Shown: positions 55,375 to 64,000 of the stretch, piece by piece
Position numbering within the stretch: position 1 is the first letter of the stretch
How the letters are laid out: each line of letters begins with the position of its first letter
Source of the DNA: [Flavobacterium] thermophilum
GTDB lineage: Bacteria > Bacillota > Bacilli > Bacillales > Anoxybacillaceae
Direction: 5' to 3'
Length of the DNA: 64,000 bases
Assembly: GCA_900450595.1 (NCBI GenBank)
Contig: UGGS01000002.1
Coordinates: 744,001-808,000 of the forward strand
The notes under the pieces: model-generated
The model's input: the letters and a program-made list of their open reading frames with translations, nothing else
What the model was told of the DNA's origin: nothing
Databases searched by the model: none
Position numbers and translations under genes: made by a program

Positions 55375-56055
55375 ATGTACCGTGTACTGCTCATTGAAGA
55401 CGATCCGATGGTCCAGGAAGTGAACCGACAAATGATCGAACAAGTGGACGGCTTCACCGTCGTCGGCCTTGCCGGAAACGGTGAAGAAGGACTCCGCCTC
55501 ATCGACGAGCTGCGTCCCGATTTAGCGATGATTGATATTTACATGCCGCAGCTAGACGGCCTTGAAACAGTAAAGCAAATCCGCGCCCGCGGCCATGAAG
55601 TTGATATCATCGCCATCACAGCGGCGAGCGACATTGAAACAGTGCGCCGCGTCCTGCAAAACGGCGCCTTCGATTACATTGTGAAACCGTTTAAATTTGA
55701 ACGGCTCAAACAGGCGCTGGGAAATTACCGGGCGTTCCGCCAGTCGCTTGCAGAAAAGGAATCGATCACCCAGGCAGAACTCGATGCACTACGGCAAACA
55801 GCTGAACAACCTGCCGCCTCGCTCCCTGAACTTCCGAAAGGATTAAACGAAGTGACGTTGGAAAAAGTCGTCGCCTACTTGCGCCAGCACCGCTTCCCTG
55901 TTTCCGCCGAGGAAGTGGCCGAGGGCGTCGGCATCGCCCGTGTGACGGCCCGCCGCTACTTGGAATACCTTGAGAAAACGGGACAAGTGATACTCGATGT
56001 GCAATACGGCGGCGTCGGACGCCCCGTCAACCGCTATCAGTTGAAACGACTATAG
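55375..56055 (+). CDS. dctR: C4-dicarboxylate response regulator DctR
   Basis: A 226-residue CitB/DcuR-type regulator. The receiver domain has acidic residues in LIEDD, the phospho-acceptor Asp in LAMIDIYMPQLDG, Thr/Ser in ITAASD and Lys in YIVKPFKFERL. The C-terminal helix-turn-helix is VSAEEVAEGVGIARVTARRYLEYL. AAAGGAGG sets the ATG at 55375. It is expected to activate dctP. Confidence 0.92.
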   Translation: MYRVLLIEDDPMVQEVNRQMIEQVDGFTVVGLAGNGEEGLRLIDELRPDLAMIDIYMPQLDGLETVKQIRARGHEVDIIAITAASDIETVRRVLQNGAFDYIVKPFKFERLKQALGNYRAFRQSLAEKESITQAELDALRQTAEQPAASLPELPKGLNEVTLEKVVAYLRQHRFPVSAEEVAEGVGIARVTARRYLEYLEKTGQVILDVQYGGVGRPVNRYQLKRL

Positions 56056-56056
56056 C

Positions 56057-56185
56057 CTACCCGGTAGCCCGCACGATTAACCGGGTGGGCAACTCTTCTT
56101 GTTTTCGCGGAACATTTCCTGTCTCCAGCCAATGGTAAAGAAGGTGAAACGCTCTTTCCCCAAGCGTAAAATGGGGGAGCGCCAC
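56057..56185 (-). pseudogene. LacI/GalR-type regulator remnant (C-terminal)
   Basis: Minus-strand reading gives PHFTLGERAFHLLYHWLETG followed by NVPRKQEELPTRLIVRATG and a stop, the typical C-terminal end of LacI/GalR regulators. The DNA-binding and sensor domains are missing. It has no start and is cut off near 56185, so it is a relic. Confidence 0.6.
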
Positions 56186-56340
56186 TCGTCGCCGCTGTTT
56201 GGGGCGGGGCGCATGTCGCCTTGCACACCAAACAACAAGCCAAAACGAACAAACAGAAAAAATAGGGAAACGAGTCTGTTTGTTTCCACCGTTTCAATTG
56301 GTATAATGAGCGGTAATATGAAACGTAAGGAGGGATGAAC

Positions 56341-57030
56341 ATGAATCGATACGGGAAGCTGTTATTTTCCCTCGCTGTCACCGCCGCCTTGCTTGCCGGC
56401 TGCGGCACAGAGGCGCCTGCATCAGAAGGGACGGCTGCGAAAGAAAAACAATTCGCAAGTTCGGACGAGAACTCCGCCAAAACGCAAACAGCCGAGCCAA
56501 AGAACCAAGAAGCTCCCCCGGTTGATGAACAACATCAAGCAGGAGGTGGACAAAGCGGGGCGACAGGGGATGAAGCTGCTTCTTCCCGTCCAACAACTTC
56601 TTTGTCTTACCAAGTCGGAAATCAAACAGTCACAGGGACAGCAACGTTGACCACAAGCGACAACCAGCATTTCTCCCTCTACGTGCTGGACGGTTGGACG
56701 CTGGATGCCGAAGAGCCGCATGCTGATGTATTGCTCCACGGTAAGTCGTTCGCCCGCATTCGCTTGCTTTCAGAGGGGGAAACAAACTACGAGCAGCTGG
56801 CGAAAGAACATGCCCAAGCGATCGACGCCAACGCCGCCCGCCAACAAACGAACGGATTGCCTAAGCCGTTCGCTGATGCGGTTTGGTACACTGCACAAGC
56901 GGACGGCGCCACCGTTCATGTCATCGCCAGCGCCCAACCAGCGCCAATGCTATTGACCGTGCACGCTCCACGCAATGAAGACGTGCTTGGCGCCGTGCTC
57001 GCCATGGCGGCGACGCTGCAAAAGCACTAG
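56341..57030 (+). CDS. Putative lipoprotein
   Basis: A 229-residue secreted lipoprotein. The signal peptide ends in LLAGCGTE (lipobox LAGC, Cys about 21). A low-complexity linker rich in Glu, Lys, Gln and Gly follows (to about residue 80), then a globular domain starting YQVGNQTVTGTATLTTSDNQ. GGAGG is seven bases before the ATG at 56341; the ATG at 56335 is too close. Function unknown. Confidence 0.75.
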   Translation: MNRYGKLLFSLAVTAALLAGCGTEAPASEGTAAKEKQFASSDENSAKTQTAEPKNQEAPPVDEQHQAGGGQSGATGDEAASSRPTTSLSYQVGNQTVTGTATLTTSDNQHFSLYVLDGWTLDAEEPHADVLLHGKSFARIRLLSEGETNYEQLAKEHAQAIDANAARQQTNGLPKPFADAVWYTAQADGATVHVIASAQPAPMLLTVHAPRNEDVLGAVLAMAATLQKH

Positions 57031-57038
57031 CTCGTTTT

Positions 57039-57068
57039 CGGGAGGGCCTCGCCCTCCCGCCTTTTCAA
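57039..57068 (+). terminator. Terminator of the lipoprotein gene
   Basis: GGGAGGGC pairs with GCCCTCCC around a 3-base loop, followed by GCCTTTTC. Confidence 0.7.
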
Positions 57069-57103
57069 AAAGAAAAACCCCCTTTTTTGCACCGTTAAGA
57101 GGG

Positions 57104-58261
57104 TCAAACGAGCTGCTTGCTCTCTTCTTTGCGGAAAAATGTTTTCATCGCGTGGAACACATCTGATTTTTGCTTCAAAATATAATAGCGGAACTTTTCA
57201 TCCTTAATATTGCGATACGCCGACATGAGTGTGGAATGGCGGTTGTACTGGTTGACTTCCCCATACCCAAACATGTTCGACACTTTCATCAGCTCTTGAA
57301 CAAGCTTCACACAGCGGGCATTGTCCGATGTCAAGTTGTCGCCGTCGGAGAAGTGGAACGGATAAATGTTGTAGCGCGACGGAGAATACTTCGTTTCGAT
57401 CAGTTCCAGCGCCTTGCGGTAGGCGGATGAGCAAATCGTCCCGCCGCTTTCCCCTTTCGTGAAAAATTCATCCTCGCTGACAACTTTCGCTTCCGTATGA
57501 TGGGCGATAAAGGCGATGTCGACTGTTTCGTACTTCGTGCGCAAAAAACGCGTCATCCAAAAGAAGAAACTGCGCGCCATGTATTTTTCCCACATGCCCA
57601 TCGAGCCGCTTGTGTCCATCATGGCCAAGACAACGGCCTTCGATTCCGGCTTGACGACTTCATTCCACGTTTTAAACTTTAAATCTTCGCGGTAAATCGG
57701 GTAAAAGCCTGGTTTGCCGCTCATGGCGTTGCGCTTGAAAGCGGCGAGCATCGTCCGCTTTTTATCGATGTTCCCCATCAACCCGGTGCGGCGAATGTCG
57801 TTAAATTCGATATGTTGAACGACATTTTGATCCAGTTCTTTCCGCTGCAAGTTCGGCAGCTCCAGTTGGCTGAAGAGCGCTTCTTCGATTTCCATCAACG
57901 ACACTTCAGCTTCGTAATAATCTTGGCCCGGCAAGTCGCCGGCTCCTTGGCCTTTCCCTGGCCCTTGCCCCTCCCCGCTTCCGTCTCTGGCCACGACATC
58001 GCCGACTTGGCTGTCTCCGTTTCCTTGGCCGACATGTTTGTTTTTCTCATAGTTGTAGCGAATTTTATATTCATCCAGCGAGCGGATCGGAATCTTAATT
58101 ACATCGCGTCCGTTGGACATAATGATGCTTTCTTCCGTAATCAAATCCGGCAAATTGTTTTTGATCGCTTCCTTTACCTTTTCTTGATGCCGCTTTTGAT
58201 CGTCATATCCTTTGCGGTGGAGGGACCAGTCTTCTTTCGATACAACGAAATTCCCTTTCAT
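57104..58261 (-). CDS. yhbH: Sporulation protein YhbH (DUF444)
   Basis: A 385-residue protein of the YeaH/YhbH (DUF444) family with a von Willebrand A-like metal site ([14 protein letters not shown], the DxSxS MIDAS motif; HFSDGDN). A Gly/Gln-rich linker lies at residues 85-110. In Bacillus it is a sigma-E gene and works with PrkA, encoded just upstream. GGAGGGG sets the ATG at 58261. Confidence 0.92.
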   Translation of the reverse strand: MKGNFVVSKEDWSLHRKGYDDQKRHQEKVKEAIKNNLPDLITEESIIMSNGRDVIKIPIRSLDEYKIRYNYEKNKHVGQGNGDSQVGDVVARDGSGEGQGPGKGQGAGDLPGQDYYEAEVSLMEIEEALFSQLELPNLQRKELDQNVVQHIEFNDIRRTGLMGNIDKKRTMLAAFKRNAMSGKPGFYPIYREDLKFKTWNEVVKPESKAVVLAMMDTSGSMGMWEKYMARSFFFWMTRFLRTKYETVDIAFIAHHTEAKVVSEDEFFTKGESGGTICSSAYRKALELIETKYSPSRYNIYPFHFSDGDNLTSDNARCVKLVQELMKVSNMFGYGEVNQYNRHSTLMSAYRNIKDEKFRYYILKQKSDVFHAMKTFFRKEESKQLV

Positions 58262-58454
58262 ATTTTCCCCTCCTTTGTTAAAATGGTTCTCACACTTTTC
58301 ACTTTCCCGCATATACTTATGTTGGCGTCATCAAAACGGACCATCACTATGCCAAGTTGTTTATTTTATCCTATGCAAAAATTCAAAATAATTGACAGAT
58401 GAATGCCGAAAATAGAAAAGCGAACAACGGACGGACAAGCCCGATTATCGATGC

Positions 58455-58486
58455 AAAAAAGCATGCCCCGGCGCTCGAGGCATGCC
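58455..58486 (-). terminator. Terminator after prkA
   Basis: GGCATGCC pairs with GGGGCATGC and is followed by TTTTTTGC on the minus strand. The next gene, yhbH, begins about 190 bp further on; that gap (58262-58454) shows no clear promoter beyond a weak CATAGTGAT box. Confidence 0.7.
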
Positions 58487-60381
58487 TAGCGGTTCAACAA
58501 GCTGCCGACATAGCGTAGCAATTCATTGGCCGACGTGGAGTTGTACCCGTATTCATCAATGAGACGCGCGACGACTTCATTGATTTTTTTCAACTGCTGC
58601 TCATCCGGTGTTTTCGTCGACGTTGTAATTTTCACAATATCTTTAAGATCGGCGAACAGTTTTTTCTGAATCGCTTCGCGCAGCCGTTCATGCGAGTTGT
58701 AATCAAATCGCTGCCCTTTGCGTGCGTAGGCGGAAATGCGGATTAAAATTTCTTCCCGGAACGCCTTTTTCGCATTTTCCGAAATGCCGATCTGTTCCTC
58801 AATCGAGCGCATCAGCTTCTCATCCGGATTCATTTCCTCTCCGGTAAGCGGGTCGCGCAGTTTCGTTTTGTTGCAATACGCCTCGACGTTGTCCAAATAG
58901 TTATCCATCAATGTTTTCGCCGACTCTTCATATGAGTACACGAACGCCTTTTGCACTTCTTGCTTGGCGATTTCGTCATACTCTTTGCGCACAAGCGAAA
59001 TGAAGTTCAAGTACCGCTCGCGGTCTTCCTTCGTGATCGACGGATGCTGATCCAACCCTTCTTTCAACGAACGAAGCACATCAAGCGCGTTGATCGACGG
59101 CACTTCTTTCCGAATGATGCAAGCCGAAATGCGGTTGATGACATAGCGAGGGTCAATGCCGCTCATTCCTTCGTCGGGATGTTCTTTTTTCAACTCTTCA
59201 ACGTCCACTTCGTTGAACCCTTCGATCATTTCCCCATCGTATAGACGCATTTTTTTCAATAAATCCACATCCGGCCGCTTTGACTCTTTCAGCCGAGTCA
59301 AAATCGTGAACATAGCGGCGATCCGCAATGTATGCGGGGCGATATGCACATCGGCGACATCGCTTTCACGAATCATTTTTTCGTAAATGCGTTCTTCTTC
59401 GGAGACGCGCAAGTTGTACGGAATCGGCATCACGATAATGCGCGAGTGAAGCGCCTCATTCTTTTTGTTCGCAATGAACGACCGGTATTCCGTTTCATTT
59501 GTATGGGCGACGATCAGTTCATCCGCACTGATTAACGCAAATCGTCCCGCTTTGAAATTGCCTTCCTGCGTCAGCGACAGCAAATGCCAGAGAAACTTTT
59601 CATCGCATTTCAACATCTCTTGAAACTCCATAATGCCGCGGTTCGCCTTGTTCAGTTCGCCGTCAAACCGATAGGCGCGTGGGTCAGACTCAGAACCGTA
59701 TTCGGCAATCGTCGAGAAATCGATGCTTCCGGTTAAATCGGCAATATCCTGCGATTTCGGATCAGATGGGCTGAACGTCCCAATGCCGACGCGACGGTTT
59801 TCCGAGAAGAAAATGCGTTCCACCAGCACATCTTCAATGCGGCCGCCGTATTCTTTCTCGAGCCGCATCATATTGAGCGGTGACAACTCTCCTTCGATGC
59901 GAATGCCGTATTCACGGTAAAAATCATCGCGCAAATGGTGAGGAATGAGGTGAAGCGGATCCTCGTGCATCGGGCAGCCTTTAATGGCGTACACCGCGCC
60001 GCGGTCCGTTTTGGAATACTCTTCAAGGCCACGCTTTAGAAGCGTCACGAGCGTCGATTTCCCACCGCCGACCGGACCCATCAGCAGCAAAATTCGTTTC
60101 CGCACATCCAACCGTTTCGCCGCTGGGTGGAAGTATTCTTCAACAAGCCGTTCGAGCGCTTCTTCGAGTCCGAACAAGTGCTGGCTAAAAAACTTATATC
60201 GTTTCCTTCCGTTCACCTCTTCGACCCCGGCATCTTTAATCATATTATAAACGCGCGAATGGGCCGATTGGGCCACCCACGGCTTTTCTTTTAAAATCTT
60301 TAAATACTCCGCGAACGTCCCTTCCCATTTCAGCTTTTCTTCTTCTTCCCGGTACCGTGCGATCTTTTGTAAAATATCCAT
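58486..60381 (-). CDS. prkA: PrkA AAA+ serine protein kinase / protease
   Basis: A 631-residue PrkA protein, an AAA+ enzyme needed for sporulation. Walker A is GPVGGGKS (residues 102-109); the AAA+ core contains KGCPMHEDPLHLIPHHLRDD and DLTGSIDFSTIAEYGSESD; a C-terminal kinase-like domain ends the protein. GAGGAGG sets the ATG at 60381; a longer reading frame would extend into the promoter region. It is followed by yhbH, its usual partner. Confidence 0.94.
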   Translation of the reverse strand: MDILQKIARYREEEEKLKWEGTFAEYLKILKEKPWVAQSAHSRVYNMIKDAGVEEVNGRKRYKFFSQHLFGLEEALERLVEEYFHPAAKRLDVRKRILLLMGPVGGGKSTLVTLLKRGLEEYSKTDRGAVYAIKGCPMHEDPLHLIPHHLRDDFYREYGIRIEGELSPLNMMRLEKEYGGRIEDVLVERIFFSENRRVGIGTFSPSDPKSQDIADLTGSIDFSTIAEYGSESDPRAYRFDGELNKANRGIMEFQEMLKCDEKFLWHLLSLTQEGNFKAGRFALISADELIVAHTNETEYRSFIANKKNEALHSRIIVMPIPYNLRVSEEERIYEKMIRESDVADVHIAPHTLRIAAMFTILTRLKESKRPDVDLLKKMRLYDGEMIEGFNEVDVEELKKEHPDEGMSGIDPRYVINRISACIIRKEVPSINALDVLRSLKEGLDQHPSITKEDRERYLNFISLVRKEYDEIAKQEVQKAFVYSYEESAKTLMDNYLDNVEAYCNKTKLRDPLTGEEMNPDEKLMRSIEEQIGISENAKKAFREEILIRISAYARKGQRFDYNSHERLREAIQKKLFADLKDIVKITTSTKTPDEQQLKKINEVVARLIDEYGYNSTSANELLRYVGSLLNR

Positions 60382-60576
60382 AAAGGACCTCCTCACCCTT
60401 GGATGTCTAACAGCAAGATTATTACAATTTATGCGAGGATGTCCCGTATCATTCGCCGCAAAAAAAATTTTGTCTCTCCGTCCTAACTTGTTCCTTGTTC
60501 TCATTCACATGCTTGGCCATATTCGCTATAATAAAGGGGAAACGCATACCACTTTCATTGCAAGGGAGGAAAAGCG

Positions 60577-60669
60577 ATGCGCACATTGCTTATGTTAGGG
60601 GTTATCATTGCGTTTTTGACGGCCATTTTCACCGCCGGCTACGAGGACAAACCGGGCGTTAAACAATAA
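60577..60669 (+). CDS. Small membrane protein, 30 residues
   Basis: MRTLLMLGVIIAFLTAIFTA then GYEDKPGVKQ, with one hydrophobic helix and a polar tail. AGGGAGG lies seven bases before the ATG, and a strong terminator follows directly, so it looks like a real transcription unit although it is very short. Divergent from prkA. Function unknown. Confidence 0.6.
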   Translation: MRTLLMLGVIIAFLTAIFTAGYEDKPGVKQ

Positions 60670-60675
60670 GGCACA

Positions 60676-60712
60676 AAAAAACGACCTCCGCAACGAAGGT
60701 CGTTTTTTTGTT
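60676..60712. terminator. Bidirectional terminator
   Basis: AAAACGACCT and its complement form a stem with long A and T runs on either side, serving the 30-residue gene and trmL. Confidence 0.8.
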
Positions 60713-61185
60713 TACGAAAGCCCATGAAACCGTTGCTGGCGCAGCGCCTCGTACACTAAAATCGCCGCCGTATTGGATAAGTTCAGCGAACGGACTTTGT
60801 CGTTCATCGGAATGCGCAGGCAACGGTCCATATTGGCTTCAAGCAGTTCTTTCGGCAGCCCGGTCGTTTCACGGCCGAACACAAAGAAAATGTCTTTTTC
60901 CGTATCGCTGAAATCAAACGAATCGTAGTATTGGCGGCCGAATTTCGTAATAAAGTAAAATTCGCCGTGCGGAAACCGGACAAACAGTTCATCGAGCGAA
61001 TCGTAATACGAAATGTTGACGTACGGCCAATAGTCAAGGCCGGCGCGCTTTAACATTTTATCATCCGTTGAAAACCCAAGCGGACGAATCAAGTGAAGCG
61101 CCGTATCCGTAGCCGCGCATGTGCGGGCGATATTCCCGGTATTAGCCGGAATTTCTGGTTGGTACAGTACTACATGAAGCGGCAT
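60712..61185 (-). CDS. trmL: tRNA (cytidine/uridine-34 2'-O)-methyltransferase TrmL
   Basis: A 157-residue SPOUT methyltransferase that methylates the wobble ribose of tRNA-Leu species using SAM. The knot motifs are FVFGRETTGLP and RIPMNDKVRSLNLSNTAAI, with the N-terminal VLYQPEIPANTGNIARTCAA. GAGGTG six bases upstream decides for the ATG at 61185; the GTG at 61194 overlaps that site. Confidence 0.93.
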   Translation of the reverse strand: MPLHVVLYQPEIPANTGNIARTCAATDTALHLIRPLGFSTDDKMLKRAGLDYWPYVNISYYDSLDELFVRFPHGEFYFITKFGRQYYDSFDFSDTEKDIFFVFGRETTGLPKELLEANMDRCLRIPMNDKVRSLNLSNTAAILVYEALRQQRFHGLS

Positions 61186-61208
61186 TCCGTTCACCTCAGC
61201 AACATCGT

Positions 61209-62072
61209 TTATTTGCGGTCAATGATGTGAAAAAATTTATACCGAATGTTTGGCGTATAGGCGCTTGAATCTTCATACGACCAGTAACGCATGCGGCTGT
61301 TTGTCGTATGGGCGTTTACAAGCGGCATGCCGTCTTTGTCTTTCGCCACCACGATCGTCGTATGGTCGAAGCGGCCGTCTCCTTGAAAATCATAACAAAT
61401 GACATCCCCTGCCATCAATTGTTCCGGCTCGGCTACTTCGACCGCCTGCAGGCCGATGCGCGCTCCGCTTAAATACCAGCGCAGCGAATGGGCGACCGCC
61501 CAACTGTAACTCCAACTGTTGTTTTGACACCACCATCCTCGCGCCCGGTTCGGATAGCCGGTCATCGGCGCCCCGCCCGCATACAAACATTGGGAAACAA
61601 AATTCGTGCAATCAACGTCAAAGGAAGGAAACGCCGGGTTATGGCGGTTCCACCACATTTCTGCATACCGCACCGCCTGCGCACGATCATATTGGTAAAA
61701 CAGCCGCTCGCCCGTCCACCGTTCACGCTCAACGCGCGGTGCTTCAACGCGATCCCCCATCCGGCTGATCTGCTGGTCATCAACCAACTCACCACCCAAA
61801 AAGCGGGCGCGCCGTTCCTCCACCTGCTCCTCTATATACAGATCAGCCCTATGCTTAATGAGAAATTGATAGTGGGCCATATAAGCAATCGTTGTCTCCC
61901 GCTCGACGGCCTGCCTGCCGACAATTCGTCCGCGGATCGTGCACCGGACGATTTCCGCTCCTCGTTTGTCGCACAGTTGCTTCTTGCGTATGATTTCTTC
62001 ATCTTGTACGCGTGGTTCTGATACAAACGAACGAGCCCGCTCATCGAGCCACTGTTGCAACTGCTTTTTCAT
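61209..62072 (-). CDS. yhbB: Amidase-domain protein (YhbB type)
   Basis: A 287-residue protein with a C-terminal Amidase_6 (CHAP-like) domain: Cys in FDVDCTNFVSQCLYAGG, His in GRFDHTTIVVAKD and Asn in LVNAHTTNSRMRYWSY. The N-terminal half is charged and helical. No signal peptide is visible. GGGGAG sets the ATG at 62072. The Bacillus yhbB homologue is sporulation-associated and next to queG. Confidence 0.85.
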   Translation of the reverse strand: MKKQLQQWLDERARSFVSEPRVQDEEIIRKKQLCDKRGAEIVRCTIRGRIVGRQAVERETTIAYMAHYQFLIKHRADLYIEEQVEERRARFLGGELVDDQQISRMGDRVEAPRVERERWTGERLFYQYDRAQAVRYAEMWWNRHNPAFPSFDVDCTNFVSQCLYAGGAPMTGYPNRARGWWCQNNSWSYSWAVAHSLRWYLSGARIGLQAVEVAEPEQLMAGDVICYDFQGDGRFDHTTIVVAKDKDGMPLVNAHTTNSRMRYWSYEDSSAYTPNIRYKFFHIIDRK

Positions 62073-62129
62073 GCCGCTCCCCACTTTCTTTTTGTTACTA
62101 CCTTATGTAGGGAGGCGGAGGTTCTTTCC

Positions 62130-63272
62130 CTATTCCTTTGTCTCAGACAACAGTTTCAGCCCTTTGTCAATCTCGGCGATTACATCCATGTCCGTCTCGG
62201 TTTGTCGTGCCTCTTCCAAGTGAGGCTTGGCGGTTGCATCCCCGATTTTCCCAAGCGCCCATGCCGCTGTCCCGCGGATGACCGGGCGGCTGTCTTCTTT
62301 TAACAACCGGAGTAAATGCGGCACTGCCGTCCGGTCTTTGTAGTGAGCGAGGGCAATAATCGCATTGCGCTGAATCGGTTTTTTCCCGCGCCATGAACCG
62401 GCCATCGCACCAAACTTCTCTTGAAACTCACGGTTCGTCATGTCAAGAAGCGGAACCAGCTTCGGTTTGGCCGCCTCCGGATCCGGCTCAAATTCCGGAT
62501 GCAAATGGAAATCTTTCCCCTTATTTTCTGGACAGACTAATTGGCATGTGTCGCAACCATACAATCGGTTGCCAATTTTCTCGCGGAATTCATCAGCCAA
62601 AAACCCTTTCGTTTGCGTTAAGAATGAAATGCATCGTTGTGCATTCAGCTGTCCCCCTTGCACAAGCGCCCCCGTCGGACAGGCGTCAATGCATTTCGTG
62701 CACGTCCCGCACCGGTTTTCAACCGGTTCATCAGGGGGAAATGGAATATTCGTAATCATTTCTCCCAAATACACATACGATCCAAACTCTGGTGTAATAA
62801 TAGAGCAGTTTTTGCCACTCCAACCGATCCCTGCCCGTTCCGCCACCGCCCGATCGGCGAGCTCTCCGGTATCCACCATCGAGCGAACACGGGCATGGGG
62901 CACTTTGGCCAGCAAAAACTCCTCGAGCTGCTGCAAACGTTCCCGCAGCACAACATGGTAATCCTTTCCCCACGATGCACGGCAAAAAACGCCGCGCCGC
63001 TCCGTTTTCGTCCCGCGCGGTGCATCCTTCATTTTCGACGGATAAGCGAGGGCAATGGCAATGATCGATTTTGCTTCTGGAAGAAGCAATGAAGGATTCG
63101 TCCGCTTCTCAATATCCGGCTCTTCAAATCCCGACTGATACCCGAGCTCCTGTTGGCGGCGCAGCCGCTCTTTCAACTCGACAAACGGGTCGGCGCTCGC
63201 AAATCCGATTTTATCAATGCCGATTGACCGACTGTACTCAATGACTTCCTGCTTTAATGCCATAACATCCAT
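62130..63272 (-). CDS. queG: Epoxyqueuosine reductase QueG
   Basis: A 380-residue cobalamin-dependent enzyme that makes the last step of queuosine synthesis in tRNA. Two 4Fe-4S clusters are seen (CGTCTKCIDACPTGAL and YGCDTCQLVCPEN), the N-terminal domain holds IDKIGFASADPF, and a C-terminal HEAT repeat region (AIIALAHYKDRTAVPHLLRL) completes the protein. GGAGGG sets the ATG at 63272. Confidence 0.93.
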   Translation of the reverse strand: MDVMALKQEVIEYSRSIGIDKIGFASADPFVELKERLRRQQELGYQSGFEEPDIEKRTNPSLLLPEAKSIIAIALAYPSKMKDAPRGTKTERRGVFCRASWGKDYHVVLRERLQQLEEFLLAKVPHARVRSMVDTGELADRAVAERAGIGWSGKNCSIITPEFGSYVYLGEMITNIPFPPDEPVENRCGTCTKCIDACPTGALVQGGQLNAQRCISFLTQTKGFLADEFREKIGNRLYGCDTCQLVCPENKGKDFHLHPEFEPDPEAAKPKLVPLLDMTNREFQEKFGAMAGSWRGKKPIQRNAIIALAHYKDRTAVPHLLRLLKEDSRPVIRGTAAWALGKIGDATAKPHLEEARQTETDMDVIAEIDKGLKLLSETKE

Positions 63273-63324
63273 CGTTTTCCCTCCTTTCGTCATATATGGT
63301 AAAATGAAATCCGAGGTGATCAAG

Positions 63325-63990
63325 ATGAAATGCGTGATATCAGAACAACTAAAGCAACGCCTTCCTTCTGGTAAATTCGGCGTCATCCGCTATTATCATA
63401 TCGAGGTCAGCGATTCACCGCAAATGTTAAGGGGGCGGCTTGAGCTGTTTCAAGAATCTCTTTACATCGAGCTGCAGGAAAAGTCGATTGCCGACATTCC
63501 TGAAATGGTCGAATGGCGCCGTACTTTCAAACAAATCGGAACGGACCCAAGCCGCTATCGACCGTCAAGTGAAAGCCTGTACCGACGCATCCAGAAAAAA
63601 AGCTTCATTCCGCCTATCCATTCAGCGGCGGACATAAACAACTTTTTTTCACTCTATTATAAAATTCCGCTCGGCATCTATGATCTAGACCGCATCAACG
63701 GGACAGTGACGCTCACGATCGGCACGGAAAAAGATGAATACATCGCGTTAAACGGCCGCACAGTCAACTTTGCCAACAAACTCGTCAGCAAAGATGAACG
63801 AGGGCCGTTTGGCAGTCCGATCGTCGATTCGGAGCGGACCGCCGTGACGAGAGAAACGAAAAACGCTTTGCAAATCGTTTACTTTCTCCCATCAACGCCA
63901 GAAGAAACCGCCAAGCGCCAGCTTCAAGCCATCCAAACGATGTTTGTGCAAATTCATGGCGGCGAAGCCGACGCCCAATTGTTCGTTTGA
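63325..63990 (+). CDS. B3/B4 (PheT-like) tRNA-binding domain protein
   Basis: A 221-residue stand-alone B3/B4 domain protein, related to the editing region of phenylalanyl-tRNA synthetase beta. EWRRTFKQIGTDPSRYRPS and INNFFSLYYKIPLGIYDLD are the typical blocks. GAGGTG six bases before the ATG at 63325 sets the start. Divergent from queG. It may edit or sense aminoacyl-tRNA; the substrate is unknown. Confidence 0.82.
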   Translation: MKCVISEQLKQRLPSGKFGVIRYYHIEVSDSPQMLRGRLELFQESLYIELQEKSIADIPEMVEWRRTFKQIGTDPSRYRPSSESLYRRIQKKSFIPPIHSAADINNFFSLYYKIPLGIYDLDRINGTVTLTIGTEKDEYIALNGRTVNFANKLVSKDERGPFGSPIVDSERTAVTRETKNALQIVYFLPSTPEETAKRQLQAIQTMFVQIHGGEADAQLFV

Positions 63991-64000
63991 TCTTCTCCCC

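Overview
The window is a chromosomal segment of a thermophilic, spore-forming Geobacillus (Firmicutes, Bacillaceae). This rests on the gene set and order (cydABS with a 33-residue CydS, the DctB/DctS/DctR/DctP cluster, yhcTUV, prkA-yhbH, trmL-yhbB-queG), GC-rich host genes with strong AGGAGG-type ribosome binding sites, frequent TTG/GTG starts and Geobacillus-type insertion sequences. No rRNA, tRNA or CRISPR array was seen.

Left host block (1-10700): a truncated alpha-glucosidase (malL) with a cre-like site, panE, cstA with its small partner ybdD, a TM2-like membrane protein, a Mn2+ (yybP-ykoY) riboswitch controlling a DUF1232 gene and a TerC-family exporter, a guanidine-I (ykkC) riboswitch controlling a Gdx/SugE exporter, and the cytochrome bd oxidase operon cydA-cydB-cydS. 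Two Rex-like operators and an extra 30-codon membrane ORF precede cydA. Then comes the 3' part of spoVR.

Central element (about 10701-40454, 29.75 kb): an integrated element splits the sporulation gene spoVR. A 14-bp core is repeated at both ends. Joining the two element ends gives a 48-bp near-perfect inverted repeat, the form expected of a large serine recombinase attP site. Precise excision restores a 473-residue spoVR frame. Cargo in order: a SIR2-HerA antiphage pair; a non-coding stretch with iteron-like repeats; two adjacent large serine recombinase genes (SR-A, SR-B), each broken by insertion sequences whose removal restores the frame; a 54-residue ORF; an XRE regulator; an 80-residue ORF; an intact serine recombinase (SR-C) behind a sigma-E-like promoter; a 133-residue hypothetical gene broken by IS110; a RecJ-like DHH protein; a broken OLD-family ATPase/TOPRIM nuclease; a ParB-like protein; and an AlbA_2 (Schlafen-like) protein. 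Insertions present are IS1380 (two), an IS701/IS4-like element with a nested ISLre2, IS110 (two), IS66 and ISL3. The best reading is a sporulation-gene intervening element (skin/SPbeta type) carrying defence genes, whose recombinases are now mostly disabled.

Right host block (40455-64000): spoVR 5' part with a sigma-E promoter, a DedA protein, YhdB, a phosphohexomutase, the YhcV (CBS)/YhcU/YhcT set around a BdbC-thioredoxin pair, a CNNM/CorC-type exporter, a YugP metallopeptidase, an aldo/keto reductase, the complete C4-dicarboxylate module (dctP, dctB, dctS, dctR), a lipoprotein, YhbH and PrkA (mother-cell sporulation proteins), TrmL, a YhbB-type amidase, QueG and a B3/B4-domain protein.
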